A stretch of 35,277 nucleotides of DNA from NCBI GenBank assembly GCA_903885565.1, contig CAISJI010000092.1, positions 1 through 35,277 of the forward strand, given 5' to 3'. The first letter of the stretch is position 1; every line of letters starts with the position of its first letter. This document shows, one piece after another, positions 1 through 7,471 of the stretch. The translations under genes were made by a program, and so were the position numbers. The stretch comes from an uncultured Planctomycetaceae bacterium. Lineage in GTDB: Bacteria; Planctomycetota; Planctomycetia; Pirellulales; UBA1268. The notes below the pieces were generated by a model that was given only the letters and a program-made list of their open reading frames with translations, searched no databases and was not told where the DNA came from.

Positions 1-2
1 TG

Positions 3-2771
3 ACTGCCTCGGGCTATACGTTGACGTCTGGTCTGGTGTCGGCAAACCTGGCCGGGTCAGGAACGCTCTCCAAAAACCTGAACAGTGCGGTCACGCTCAC
101 CGGAAGCAATTCGTTTACTGGCAACCTGACGATCAATGCTGGTGCGATCAATATCCAAAATAACAACGCGCTCGGCTCCACCACAGGAACCACGAGCGTT
201 GCCATCAATGCTGCACTTGAATTGCAAAATGACATCACCGTGACGGGGGAGACGATTCGATATCAAGGCTCCGGGATCAGCAGCGGGGGAGCCATTCGCA
301 ATATCAGCGGCACCAATACGCTCGCCGGGAATCTGATTCAGGTGGGTGCTGCAGGCCGCATCAATTCGGACGCCGGCCTGCTGCGGCTCACCAGCGGGAA
401 CCTCTCAATCACAGGCAGCGCTGGCCTGACGGTGGGTGGCGTTGGCGACACATTGATCAGCAGCATCATCACCGGCACGCAATCGTTCACGAAGGATGGC
501 ACCGGAAAGCTCACGCTCTCGGGATCCAATACCTACACCGGTCAGACGACGGTGGGCGAAGGCACGTTGAACTACGGTACGGACAATGCCCTTGCCTCCG
601 GCGCTTTAGTGGTCGGCACCGCAACGACCTCGGGCGTCTTCAATCTTGGCACGTACTCTGATTCCGTTGGAAGAATCACGCTCACCAGTGGCTCGTTGGC
701 AATGGTGGCCAATTCTCCCAGCCAAGCCCAACTGGTCTCGTCCGGCTCAATCACGCTCGGCACGACCAACACGCTCGATCTCGCCGGCAGCGGTACCTCA
801 TCCGGCATCTACAAATTGCTGGCCGGCACAGCCATCTCTGGCACGTTTGGCACCGTGAGCAACATTCAGAATGGCTATAGCCTGCTCTACAGCGGCTCCA
901 CGCTCGACCTCCAGCAGCAGGCTGTCCTCGGCACTGTTACAGCCATTCCTGTCAGCGGTTCGATCATCACTGGCGGTTCTCTGGCGATTGGATACACCGT
1001 CGCCAACACGGCCCAGTCAGGCGGTGCCGACTTGGCGTTCAGCGGCACTGCCGGCTCCAACCTCACTGGCAACACCAGCGGCACTGCTACGGCTGCCAGC
1101 ACCAGCGGCACCATCAGTGGGATGGCGTTCACGGGAGTCACGACCGGCAGCAACCAGACTGGCACATTCACCGTCAGCGCGCCGAACGCGTACGGCACGA
1201 CCTCGACCACAAGCTCGGTGAGTGTCAATGTGTATGACCATGCCTCACCAACCGCCGGCAGCTTGGCCGGTGGCACGCTGGCCCTGGGGCTGGTTCATGC
1301 CGGAACTACGTCGGCCGTCAGCACCAACTCCCTCACTGGCAGCAATGCCGCCGGCTACCGCGTTGATATGAGTGGTTCGGCCGCGGCTGCGAACGGGATT
1401 TCGCTCACCACGCTCTCGGGCGTTGCCGCAGGGAGCAGCTCAGCGATCACGGCAACGCTGGCCGGGGGTGCTTCCCTCGGGGCGATCAACGAGAACTTCA
1501 CCTACACGTTCGCCGACGACTCTGTGCTCAGCGGTGCCTCCGCCAACTTGGGCACCGCATCGATTTTGGTCACTGGCTCGGTCTACTCCGGCCAATCGAC
1601 CTGGGCCACCAACGGCAGTGGCTCGTGGGGAACGCTCAATAGCTCCTTCGGCACCAACTGGGGAGCCAATCAGGGTTCGCCCGGCCTCGATGCTGGATAC
1701 ACCAACACCGACACGGCGACGTTTGGATCTGCGGTCACCAGCGGAACGGCTGTTGTGTCGCTCGACGGTGCCGCACCGAGCCTGCGGGCGATCACGTTGA
1801 GCAATACATCCGCCTCATACAACATCGCCCAGGGGAGCAGCGGTTCGCTGACGCTCTCCGGCAGCGGCGGGGCGGCCACTGTCGATGTGGCGGGTAATCA
1901 GTCGATCAGTGCCCCGCTGACGCTCGGTAGCTCTGTCGACATCGATGTCGCGGCTGGCTCGCAACTCACGGTGAATGGTGCGATCAGCGGGACATCTGGG
2001 TCAGACTTGAATCTCACCGGCCCTGGTTCCACGATTTTCACCGGCACCAGCAGCTACACCGGCAACACCAACGTGAATGCTGGCGAACTGCTGCTGGCTG
2101 GGGCGCTGGGCAACACCGCTGTCAGCGTGGCATCTGGTGCCACGCTCGCGGGCAATGGATCGATTCTCGGCGTTGTGACGGTTCAAGACGGTGGCACGAT
2201 CTCTCCTGGATCTGGCCCATATGATGGTGACGGCCCCACCAGCTATGCCACGCTGACAACGGGCAGCCTGTCGCTCGGTGGCACCGCCTCCACAGCCACC
2301 ACGCTGATGGACATTCAGGGTCTCGGCACTGGTGCCGGTACGGCCGGCATCAACTACGATCAGATTGCCGCTGGCAATATCACGTATGGTGGCGATTTGG
2401 TGCTCAACTTCTGGACCACAGAGAGCTTTGCCACCTGGACTGTATTCCATCTCTTCGACTTCACTGGCGTTGCCTTCGAGCATCTCTCCAGCGTGAGCAT
2501 TGGAACCGGGGCGGTGGGGAACGTCTATGCAGGCCTGTCGTTCAGATACGTCTCCGATGGCGAGTGGATCGCTGACGGTGGCTCTGAGAAGCCGACGCTC
2601 ACGTTCAACGAGAATACAGGTAACCTCACCGTGGCACTGGTGCCGGAGCCCTCGACTCTGTTGATCGCTGGCATCGGCGTCGCAATGACCTTCTATCAGG
2701 CCCGGCGGAAGGCTGCTCGCCGCCGGCAACGCCTGCAGGCACAAGCGGTCGACGGCAGTGTCTCGGCCTGA
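3..2771 (+). CDS. Autotransporter-repeat surface protein with PEP-CTERM signal (5' truncated)
   Basis: The frame is open from the first bases of the window, so the true start and signal peptide lie upstream; about 922 residues are visible. The protein is rich in Gly, Ser, Thr and Ala and carries autotransporter-associated beta-strand (PATR-type) repeats of the form GxLTLSGxNTYTGxTxVxxGTL, seen around bases 75-160, 490-580 and 2010-2100. These are expected to stack as a beta-helix. The C-terminus has the PEP-CTERM pattern: VPEPST near base 2640, a hydrophobic stretch (LLIAGIGVAM), then an Arg/Lys-rich tail. PEP-CTERM proteins are exported and processed by an exosortase/archaeosortase-type system, so a cell-surface or extracellular-matrix role is inferred. 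It converges on spoVG. Domain class is fairly sure; ligand and exact function are unknown. Confidence 0.85.
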   Translation, partial: TASGYTLTSGLVSANLAGSGTLSKNLNSAVTLTGSNSFTGNLTINAGAINIQNNNALGSTTGTTSVAINAALELQNDITVTGETIRYQGSGISSGGAIRNISGTNTLAGNLIQVGAAGRINSDAGLLRLTSGNLSITGSAGLTVGGVGDTLISSIITGTQSFTKDGTGKLTLSGSNTYTGQTTVGEGTLNYGTDNALASGALVVGTATTSGVFNLGTYSDSVGRITLTSGSLAMVANSPSQAQLVSSGSITLGTTNTLDLAGSGTSSGIYKLLAGTAISGTFGTVSNIQNGYSLLYSGSTLDLQQQAVLGTVTAIPVSGSIITGGSLAIGYTVANTAQSGGADLAFSGTAGSNLTGNTSGTATAASTSGTISGMAFTGVTTGSNQTGTFTVSAPNAYGTTSTTSSVSVNVYDHASPTAGSLAGGTLALGLVHAGTTSAVSTNSLTGSNAAGYRVDMSGSAAAANGISLTTLSGVAAGSSSAITATLAGGASLGAINENFTYTFADDSVLSGASANLGTASILVTGSVYSGQSTWATNGSGSWGTLNSSFGTNWGANQGSPGLDAGYTNTDTATFGSAVTSGTAVVSLDGAAPSLRAITLSNTSASYNIAQGSSGSLTLSGSGGAATVDVAGNQSISAPLTLGSSVDIDVAAGSQLTVNGAISGTSGSDLNLTGPGSTIFTGTSSYTGNTNVNAGELLLAGALGNTAVSVASGATLAGNGSILGVVTVQDGGTISPGSGPYDGDGPTSYATLTTGSLSLGGTASTATTLMDIQGLGTGAGTAGINYDQIAAGNITYGGDLVLNFWTTESFATWTVFHLFDFTGVAFEHLSSVSIGTGAVGNVYAGLSFRYVSDGEWIADGGSEKPTLTFNENTGNLTVALVPEPSTLLIAGIGVAMTFYQARRKAARRRQRLQAQAVDGSVSA

Positions 2772-2877
2772 TTCTGAGAATTTAACCCCTCAATAACCGC
2801 CCTTTCGGCCCGACGCGCTTGGCTTCCTGTGTGCTGCGGCTTTCAAGCGTGAATCCCTTGCAACGCTGATCTCCGGC

Positions 2878-3327
2878 CTATCCGGCTGACGGACGGTGTG
2901 GGCGGTGGTCCTCATCGCCGATTTCGTCATAGCGGGATGCGTAGCCAGGGGCCTTGGCCCGCTCCAGTTCGGCTTCATATTCCTTCACGATCCGCTGCTG
3001 GATGGCCTCCCGAGCGGTCGCATTGATGGGGTGGGCGATATCGGCATAGAGCCGCGGACGCCCCTCGGCATCGCGGGGAACGGGCGTTTCGGCCTGTTTT
3101 TTGCCGCATTGATTGCAGTAGACCGCCCGCAGCGAATTCTTGAAGCCGCACGCCGGGCAGTGCGCCGACAGCTTGCGGCTGGGCATCGCCACGAAGGGGC
3201 CCGAGGGGCCCACGATGATCTTCAGATCGCGGACCACAAAAGATCCGCCGAGCGTGATGGAACAGAAAGCCAACAAACGCTCGGAGGGATCGTTGATCAG
3301 TTTGATGCGTACTTCTGTGATGTCCAT
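2878..3327 (-). CDS. spoVG: SpoVG family protein with inserted zinc ribbon
   Basis: This 149-residue protein has the SpoVG fold signature: [10 protein letters not shown] at the N-terminus, [21 protein letters not shown] at about residues 32-52, and [15 protein letters not shown] at about 96-110. SpoVG proteins are small nucleic-acid-binding regulators, known from sporulation and virulence control in Firmicutes and from Borrelia. Unlike the roughly 95-residue Firmicute form, this one has a C-x2-C...C-x2-C ribbon (Cys57, 60, 71, 74) between the two SpoVG halves and a charged C-terminal tail. The ATG at 3327 was chosen because the family motif begins exactly there; an AGAGG lies 13 nt upstream, and the upstream open frame looks non-coding. 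It lies 120 bp downstream of ispE on the same strand, echoing the ispE...spoVG neighbourhood of Bacillus. Family assignment is strong; targets are unknown. Confidence 0.93.
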   Translation of the reverse strand: MDITEVRIKLINDPSERLLAFCSITLGGSFVVRDLKIIVGPSGPFVAMPSRKLSAHCPACGFKNSLRAVYCNQCGKKQAETPVPRDAEGRPRLYADIAHPINATAREAIQQRIVKEYEAELERAKAPGYASRYDEIGDEDHRPHRPSAG

Positions 3328-3447
3328 CGTGTTTGTAATGCCTCTTGAAACGTGCTTCCAAGCGGTGCCCCCCCCGCCCTTTTCCATTCCCCACAGAAAG
3401 AATTCCAATCGATCAATCCGCAGCAGGCCGACTGTGTGGCTGCGCGC

Positions 3448-4440
3448 TCATCCGGCGGCCGCGTTTCCTCCCCGAATCCTCACTGCGAACACGCCGGGCC
3501 AACCGCGGCCATCGAGGCGGGCCGCGATCCGGCGGGCTTCCGTGGCTGAGCCAGTGAGCGCAAAACAGGCGCTGCCGCTCCCGGTGAGCATCGGCTTCAC
3601 CGCTCCACAAACGCGCATGTCATCGAGTAATCGTGTCACCTCGGCCGAAAGCTCCCGAGCTGAAACTTCCAGCGTGTTGTGCATCAATTTGAGAGCCTGA
3701 CGCAGGTCGCCTGCCTGCAGGGCCGCAGCCACGCGGGCCGACGAGCCGAGTTGTTCGGGCTCGGGCCGGCACTGGCTGTACACCAGTGCCGTGGAGAGCC
3801 CCGTGGCCGGACAGGCGATCACCGCATGGAGTGCCGAAAGCCCGGCGACTGGAGTCACGATCTCTCCCCGGCCACTGACGATTCCCGGGCCATCGGCAAA
3901 GAACCAGGGCACATCGCTCCCCAGCCTGGCGCCCAGTTCGGCCAGTCGGGCAATGGGCCAGTCGACCCCCCACACGACAGCCGCCGCCCGAAGCACGGCG
4001 GCAGCGTCACTTGAACCTCCGCCCAACCCGGCACCGGACGGGATTTCCTTCACCAGCTCAATTTCGAGGCCCCCGCTCACGCCCGCTTCCGCCGCCAGCA
4101 ATTCTGCGGCGCGCACGACGAGATTGCGGCCATCGGCCGGCACATCCCGCCGCAAGGCAGCCCCCGCGGTGCCACCGATCCTGCCGCCAAACCGGACCCC
4201 GAGGCGAATGCCGGCTGCCTGCGTGGGGCGGAGAATCAGCGTGTCTTGCAAGGACACGGCCACCATGAGCGATTCGAGGTCGTGGAATCGGTCGGGGCGG
4301 CGGGCCAGCACGGAGAGCGTGAGATTGAGTTTGGCGGGGGCATGAACCAGCACTGCTCCGGGCGGTTCTCCAGGCGCGGACCCCCACAGCCCCACCCTCC
4401 GCTGCACCGGTTGCGAGGCCGCATCCACACCGCTCGCCAT
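3448..4440 (-). CDS. ispE: 4-diphosphocytidyl-2-C-methyl-D-erythritol kinase
   Basis: IspE phosphorylates CDP-methylerythritol in the cytosolic MEP pathway of isoprenoid precursor synthesis. The 330-residue protein shows the GHMP-kinase marks: PAKLNL at residues 35-40 (with the conserved Lys), the ATP loop SGAGLGGGSSDAAA at about 135-148 (with the catalytic Asp), and the C-terminal LTGSGSACFAL motif. The start at 4440 is supported by AGGGGAG about 8 nt upstream. An in-frame ATG 78 nt further upstream has no clear site and would add a non-conserved segment. About 30 residues precede the first family motif, slightly longer than usual. It is followed on the same strand by spoVG and is probably co-transcribed with it. 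Confidence 0.94.
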   Translation of the reverse strand: MASGVDAASQPVQRRVGLWGSAPGEPPGAVLVHAPAKLNLTLSVLARRPDRFHDLESLMVAVSLQDTLILRPTQAAGIRLGVRFGGRIGGTAGAALRRDVPADGRNLVVRAAELLAAEAGVSGGLEIELVKEIPSGAGLGGGSSDAAAVLRAAAVVWGVDWPIARLAELGARLGSDVPWFFADGPGIVSGRGEIVTPVAGLSALHAVIACPATGLSTALVYSQCRPEPEQLGSSARVAAALQAGDLRQALKLMHNTLEVSARELSAEVTRLLDDMRVCGAVKPMLTGSGSACFALTGSATEARRIAARLDGRGWPGVFAVRIRGGNAAAG

Positions 4441-4551
4441 CGTTGCCGCTCCCCTGCCAAATCGCGAGCGAAGCAGAAGACCTGTCCGCAGGAACGGCGT
4501 GTCGAACCACCCCCCCATCCCGCAAAATTAACATTCAAGCGTGTGGCCCGT

Positions 4552-4584
4552 CAACGGCTCCATCCCCCTTCGGAAGGGCCGTTG
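4552..4584 (-). terminator. Hairpin downstream of the small membrane-protein gene
   Basis: CAACGGC (4552-4558) pairs with GCCGTTG (4578-4584), and inside it CCTT (4567-4570) pairs with AAGG (4574-4577). It lies about 40 nt past the stop of the gene ending at 4624 and before ispE on the same strand. There is no long U-run, so termination or mRNA-stabilising function is an inference. Confidence 0.4.
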
Positions 4585-4623
4585 GGCCGCCTGAGCCTCC
4601 TGCGCCCTTTCCGCCCTGCCCGT

Positions 4624-4839
4624 TTACCGCCAGGAGGAGACGAAAGCCACCGTCCCCAAGGCCAGCACCAGTCCAATCGCCACCAGCGTGGCCAACAGAA
4701 TGGCGATGCTGCGGCCAGCCCACAGATCCTCGCGGATCATCTCGGAGCGGTCGGCCTTATTAAAAGAGGCGTTCCAGACCGGAAACGCCCGCTCGTCGTA
4801 GACCCATTGCGTGCGTTCCTCAAGACGTTGCTGGTTCAT
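4624..4839 (-). CDS. Small single-span membrane protein, unknown function
   Basis: This 71-residue protein is not recognised. It has a charged N-terminal half (MNQQRLEERTQWVYDERAFP) with a polar middle, and one strong hydrophobic segment at about residues 45-66 (IAILLATLVAIGLVLALGTV), ending in a short polar tail. The composition suggests a tail-anchored inner-membrane protein with a cytoplasmic N-terminus. An AGGA about 8-11 nt upstream of the ATG could be the ribosome-binding site. It is transcribed toward ispE and away from rlmN. The opposite strand of this stretch is also open but resembles no family. The coding call rests on the coherent membrane-protein composition, so it is moderate. 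Confidence 0.6.
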   Translation of the reverse strand: MNQQRLEERTQWVYDERAFPVWNASFNKADRSEMIREDLWAGRSIAILLATLVAIGLVLALGTVAFVSSWR

Positions 4840-4873
4840 GGAAGGAGTCCTGCAGGGCCGCGGGGGGGCGATC

Positions 4874-4904
4874 TTGGCGAAGGGGGGAAAGCATGGGGTA
4901 TGAT
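4874..4904 (+). promoter_or_regulatory. Possible rlmN promoter
   Basis: A TATGAT (4899-4904) matches a -10 box at five of six positions. A TTGGCG (4874-4879) stands 19 nt before it, which is a long spacer. Transcription from here would give a leader of about 145 nt containing the dyad at 4930-4946. Found by eye only. Confidence 0.3.
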
Positions 4905-4929
4905 TGTCTGGGAAACACCCAAAACTCTA

Positions 4930-4946
4930 CTCCACAGGCTGTGGAG
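4930..4946 (+). promoter_or_regulatory. Perfect dyad in the rlmN leader
   Basis: CTCCACAG-G-CTGTGGAG is a perfect 8+1+8 inverted repeat about 110 nt before the rlmN start. It could be an operator for a dimeric repressor or a short hairpin (6-bp stem, 5-nt loop) in the mRNA leader. No matching regulator was identified. Confidence 0.45.
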
Positions 4947-5055
4947 GCACCAGAGGGTTCAGCGGCGATTGCCCCACCCTGCGGCCAGAGGCTGCACGAC
5001 GGGCCGCAAGCCACCCGCAACGAGCGGCCGAGAGGCCCTACAACGAGGTTTTTCA

Positions 5056-6231
5056 GTGGAAAAAGCGTCCGAACTGACTTTTTCCCAGGGCAAGCCGCTC
5101 CTCGACGCCGGGGCGCAGAAGGCTCACATTCTTGACCCCGATGCGGTGGTGGCTGACTGGCTGACATCGATCGGCCAGCCTGCCTGGCGAGCCAAGAGTA
5201 TCCGACGCTGGCTCCTGGGGGGACGGGTGGAGTCGTTTGCCGACATGACAGACCTTCCCAAGGGGCTTCGGCTGGCGCTTGAGGAAACGTTTTCCATTTG
5301 GACATCCTCGGTCGCAAAGCACAACCGGGCTGAGGATGGCACCGAAAAACTGCTGCTGCGATTGCACGACGGTCAGTACATTGAATGCGTGCTCCTGCGC
5401 GACGGCCTGCGGCGGACAGTCTGCATCAGTTCGCAGGTGGGGTGTGCGATGGGCTGTGTGTTTTGCGCCAGCGGCATCGATGGCGTGGTGCGCAACCTCA
5501 CCACCGGCGAGATCATTGAACAGCTGCTGCGTCTGGCCCGCCTTCTGCCGGCGGAGGAGCGGCTCAGCCACATCGTCGTGATGGGCATGGGGGAGCCGCT
5601 GGCGAATCTCGATCGCCTGCTGCCTGCCCTGGCCACGGCGCAGGATCCTGATGGGCTGGGAATTTCGCAGCGCCGTATCACCATCTCGACCGTTGGCCTT
5701 CCCCCCGGCATCGACCGTCTTGCTGAGGCCAACCTGGGCTATCAGTTGGCCGTCTCCCTGCACGCCGCTGAAGACACGCTCCGCACCCGACTTGTGCCGG
5801 TGAACAAGTCGATCGGCTTGGCCGAGGTGATGGCCGCCGCCGACCGCTACTGGGAAGCCTCTGGCCGCCGGCTGACGTACGAATATGTTTTGCTGGGTGG
5901 GACAAACGACTCACCCGAGGACGCCCGCAGCCTCGTCCGCCTGCTCGGCGGCCGGGCGGCGCTGGTCAACGTGATTCCCTACAACTCCGTGCAGGGTCTG
6001 CCCTGTCGGGAACCATCGCAGGGGTCGCGGGAGCGGTTTTTGGATGTGCTCCGCGAAGCAGGGGTGAATGTTCAGGTCCGCCGGAGAAAGGGGGCCCGCA
6101 TCGACGCCGCGTGCGGTCAGTTGCGCCGCAGCCAAGCCGCAGCGGCCCCGGATGTTCAGGACATCCAACCCAACAGCAGCACTGCGGCCAGCACGATCCC
6201 GAGGATGCCTCCCAGCCAGACGCTCCAGTGA
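5056..6231 (+). CDS. rlmN: 23S rRNA (adenine2503-C2)-methyltransferase (RlmN family)
   Basis: RlmN is a radical-SAM enzyme that methylates C2 of A2503 in 23S rRNA and C2 of A37 in some tRNAs. The radical-SAM cluster motif C-x3-C-x2-C is at Cys130, Cys134 and Cys137 (GCAMGCVFC), preceded by CISSQ. It is followed by GMGEPLANLD, STVGLPPGI, AVSLHAAEDTLR and the C-terminal DAACGQL with Cys353, which carries the transient methyl group in this family. The GTG at 5056 has GAGG 7 nt upstream and gives 391 residues, close to the family norm; the open frame upstream of it is non-coding. The last 30 or so residues are a non-conserved tail whose codons overlap the convergent gene at 6156-6428 by 76 bp. 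Very sure. Confidence 0.96.
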   Translation: MEKASELTFSQGKPLLDAGAQKAHILDPDAVVADWLTSIGQPAWRAKSIRRWLLGGRVESFADMTDLPKGLRLALEETFSIWTSSVAKHNRAEDGTEKLLLRLHDGQYIECVLLRDGLRRTVCISSQVGCAMGCVFCASGIDGVVRNLTTGEIIEQLLRLARLLPAEERLSHIVVMGMGEPLANLDRLLPALATAQDPDGLGISQRRITISTVGLPPGIDRLAEANLGYQLAVSLHAAEDTLRTRLVPVNKSIGLAEVMAAADRYWEASGRRLTYEYVLLGGTNDSPEDARSLVRLLGGRAALVNVIPYNSVQGLPCREPSQGSRERFLDVLREAGVNVQVRRRKGARIDAACGQLRRSQAAAAPDVQDIQPNSSTAASTIPRMPPSQTLQ

Positions 6232-6428
6232 ACCGTCGCCAGACCGATCGCCGCCGGATCCTCGTGGTGGGTGGCCGCAAAGACAAGGCTCGCCAAGGCT
6301 ACCAGTGGCAGGCCGAAGAAGATCCCCGGCACGCGATCAGCCAACGTGGCCAGCAGAAGGGCGCCAGAGGGATAAGACGCGGAAAGAGCATCCGCGCAGA
6401 TCGCTCCAACGCTCAACACGTTCAACAT
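6156..6428 (-). CDS. Small membrane protein, unknown function
   Basis: This 90-residue protein has two or three hydrophobic segments: a possible one near residues 3-12, then about 35-52 (GIFFGLPLVALASLVFAA) and 66-88 (VHWSVWLGGILGIVLAAVLLLGW). A His/Glu/Asp turn (THHEDP) lies between the last two. The ATG at 6428 has an excellent AGGAAGG 6 nt upstream, which decides the start. Its 3' end overlaps the convergent rlmN by 76 bp. The gene at 6518-7255 lies 89 bp upstream on the same strand and is also membrane-bound, so they may form an operon. No family was recognised. Confidence 0.7.
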   Translation of the reverse strand: MLNVLSVGAICADALSASYPSGALLLATLADRVPGIFFGLPLVALASLVFAATHHEDPAAIGLATVHWSVWLGGILGIVLAAVLLLGWMS

Positions 6429-6517
6429 TGCGAACCTTCCTGTTCGGGGCTTTCGGCTGGGGCCATCGGGAATCGACACCCAACCGTCCGCATCCTGCCA
6501 GCCATTTCGATCGTGGT

Positions 6518-7255
6518 TTAAGCATTCAGCTTCTTGGTACGATCTTCTCCGGTTCCGGCCTTCCCGTCTACTCCCCCCATCGGTCCGGCCCAGGCATCGT
6601 ATATCACGAGCACATTGAGCATGCCGGCGAGCATGGTGTAGAGCGTGCCGATCTCAAACCAGCGCCCAAGGCGGCGGTGCCACAGGGAGACCTGATCAGA
6701 CCGGAACTGCCGCAGCGGCGGCTTGTCGAAAAAGAAATCTGCCTCGATGTCGGGATCAGTGCTCGTCAGCCGCTCGGCATAGGCCCGCGACACAAACTGC
6801 CCCGGGGAGAGGGGCGGGGACATGAACTCCCAGGCAAAGAGCGGCTGCTTGGCGCTGCCCTGCAGCCACATCGACTGGACCAGCGCCGGAAGCGCCACCA
6901 CTCCAGCCCCGGCCTGACAGACAAACGGCCAACGTGTGTCGCCAGGCTTCCACGAGGCATAGACAACCCGTCCTCCTCCCAACCACATCCCCAGCAGAAA
7001 CGTGCCGAGGATCGCCCCCATGAACAGCCTCCCTTTCAGGGTGCGCCCCTGATAGAGGTGGCCCAACCCGGGCACACACCACGCCAGCAGCGCGGCGAGG
7101 GCGGGATTGTGCAGATCGATGGCCGAGCCATCATCGGGCGAGATCGCCACGATGCGCTTTCCGAGCGCACGAGAGGGCTCTGCGGCGCGTGGACCACGCA
7201 TTCCATCCGGCGACTTCTGTGCCAACGCCCCAACCTCCTCAAGACTTTCGGGCAC
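6518..7255 (-). CDS. Multi-pass membrane protein with TM2-like motif, unknown function
   Basis: This 245-residue protein starts with about 45 polar residues. It then has a helix with the TM2-like pattern LAWCVPGLGHLYQGR at about residues 57-71, where a Pro-Gly turn is followed by a Gly-His-x-Tyr-x-Gly segment. Further hydrophobic stretches are at about 75-95, 112-128 and 205-222. The architecture resembles a planctomycetal multi-pass family of unknown function (possibly DUF6677; not certain). The start is a GTG at 7255 with only a weak G-rich site; an ATG at 7201 would shorten it by 18 residues. It lies upstream of the small membrane protein at 6428 and downstream of the ExeA-like gene, with a large hairpin in between. 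Confidence 0.72.
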   Translation of the reverse strand: MPESLEEVGALAQKSPDGMRGPRAAEPSRALGKRIVAISPDDGSAIDLHNPALAALLAWCVPGLGHLYQGRTLKGRLFMGAILGTFLLGMWLGGGRVVYASWKPGDTRWPFVCQAGAGVVALPALVQSMWLQGSAKQPLFAWEFMSPPLSPGQFVSRAYAERLTSTDPDIEADFFFDKPPLRQFRSDQVSLWHRRLGRWFEIGTLYTMLAGMLNVLVIYDAWAGPMGGVDGKAGTGEDRTKKLNA

Positions 7256-7341
7256 TGCAGTGCCCCAACTGGCTACCGCTGGATCGAGTCATCCTAGCAG
7301 GCTGTGGATCAAGTGCCGCAGGCATGCAGCCACGCTGTGCA

Positions 7342-7391
7342 GTCGATCAGGTGTGCCATCGATCTGGCTGGTGCTTCACACCCTGATCGAC
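7342..7391 (-). terminator. Long hairpin between the ExeA-like gene and a membrane-protein gene
   Basis: GTCGATCAGGTGTG (7342-7355) pairs with CACACCCTGATCGAC (7377-7391): a 14-bp stem with one bulged C and a 21-nt loop. Three more pairs are possible beyond one mismatch. It begins about 80 nt past the stop of the minus-strand gene ending at 7472 and lies upstream of the GTG at 7255. A terminator or a structured leader fits; there is no clear U-tract. Confidence 0.5.
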
Positions 7392-7471
7392 CGCAGTGTA
7401 GGCCAGCGCTGCAGAAGCCGAAATGGGCTGGGCTGTCGGGCCGGTTTTCCGGCAGGGTCAGGAGACCTGCC

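Noticed and set aside
60-2220. Repeated motifs in the first gene considered as a CRISPR or DNA repeat array
   Set aside because: The repeats are degenerate at DNA level and conserved at protein level (beta-strand repeats), with no regular spacers.
2001-2744. A 247-codon minus-strand frame inside the PEP-CTERM gene
   Set aside because: Shadow of a Gly/Ser/Thr-rich repeat gene; no ribosome-binding site or family motif.
3372-3384. C-rich tract (a run of eight C) between ispE and spoVG
   Set aside because: A short homopolymer in G+C-rich intergenic DNA with no visible phase-variation target.
4246-5055. Long open frame continuing upstream of rlmN
   Set aside because: It is antisense to ispE and to a small membrane-protein gene, resembles no family, and rlmN has a good GTG start with GAGG at 5056.
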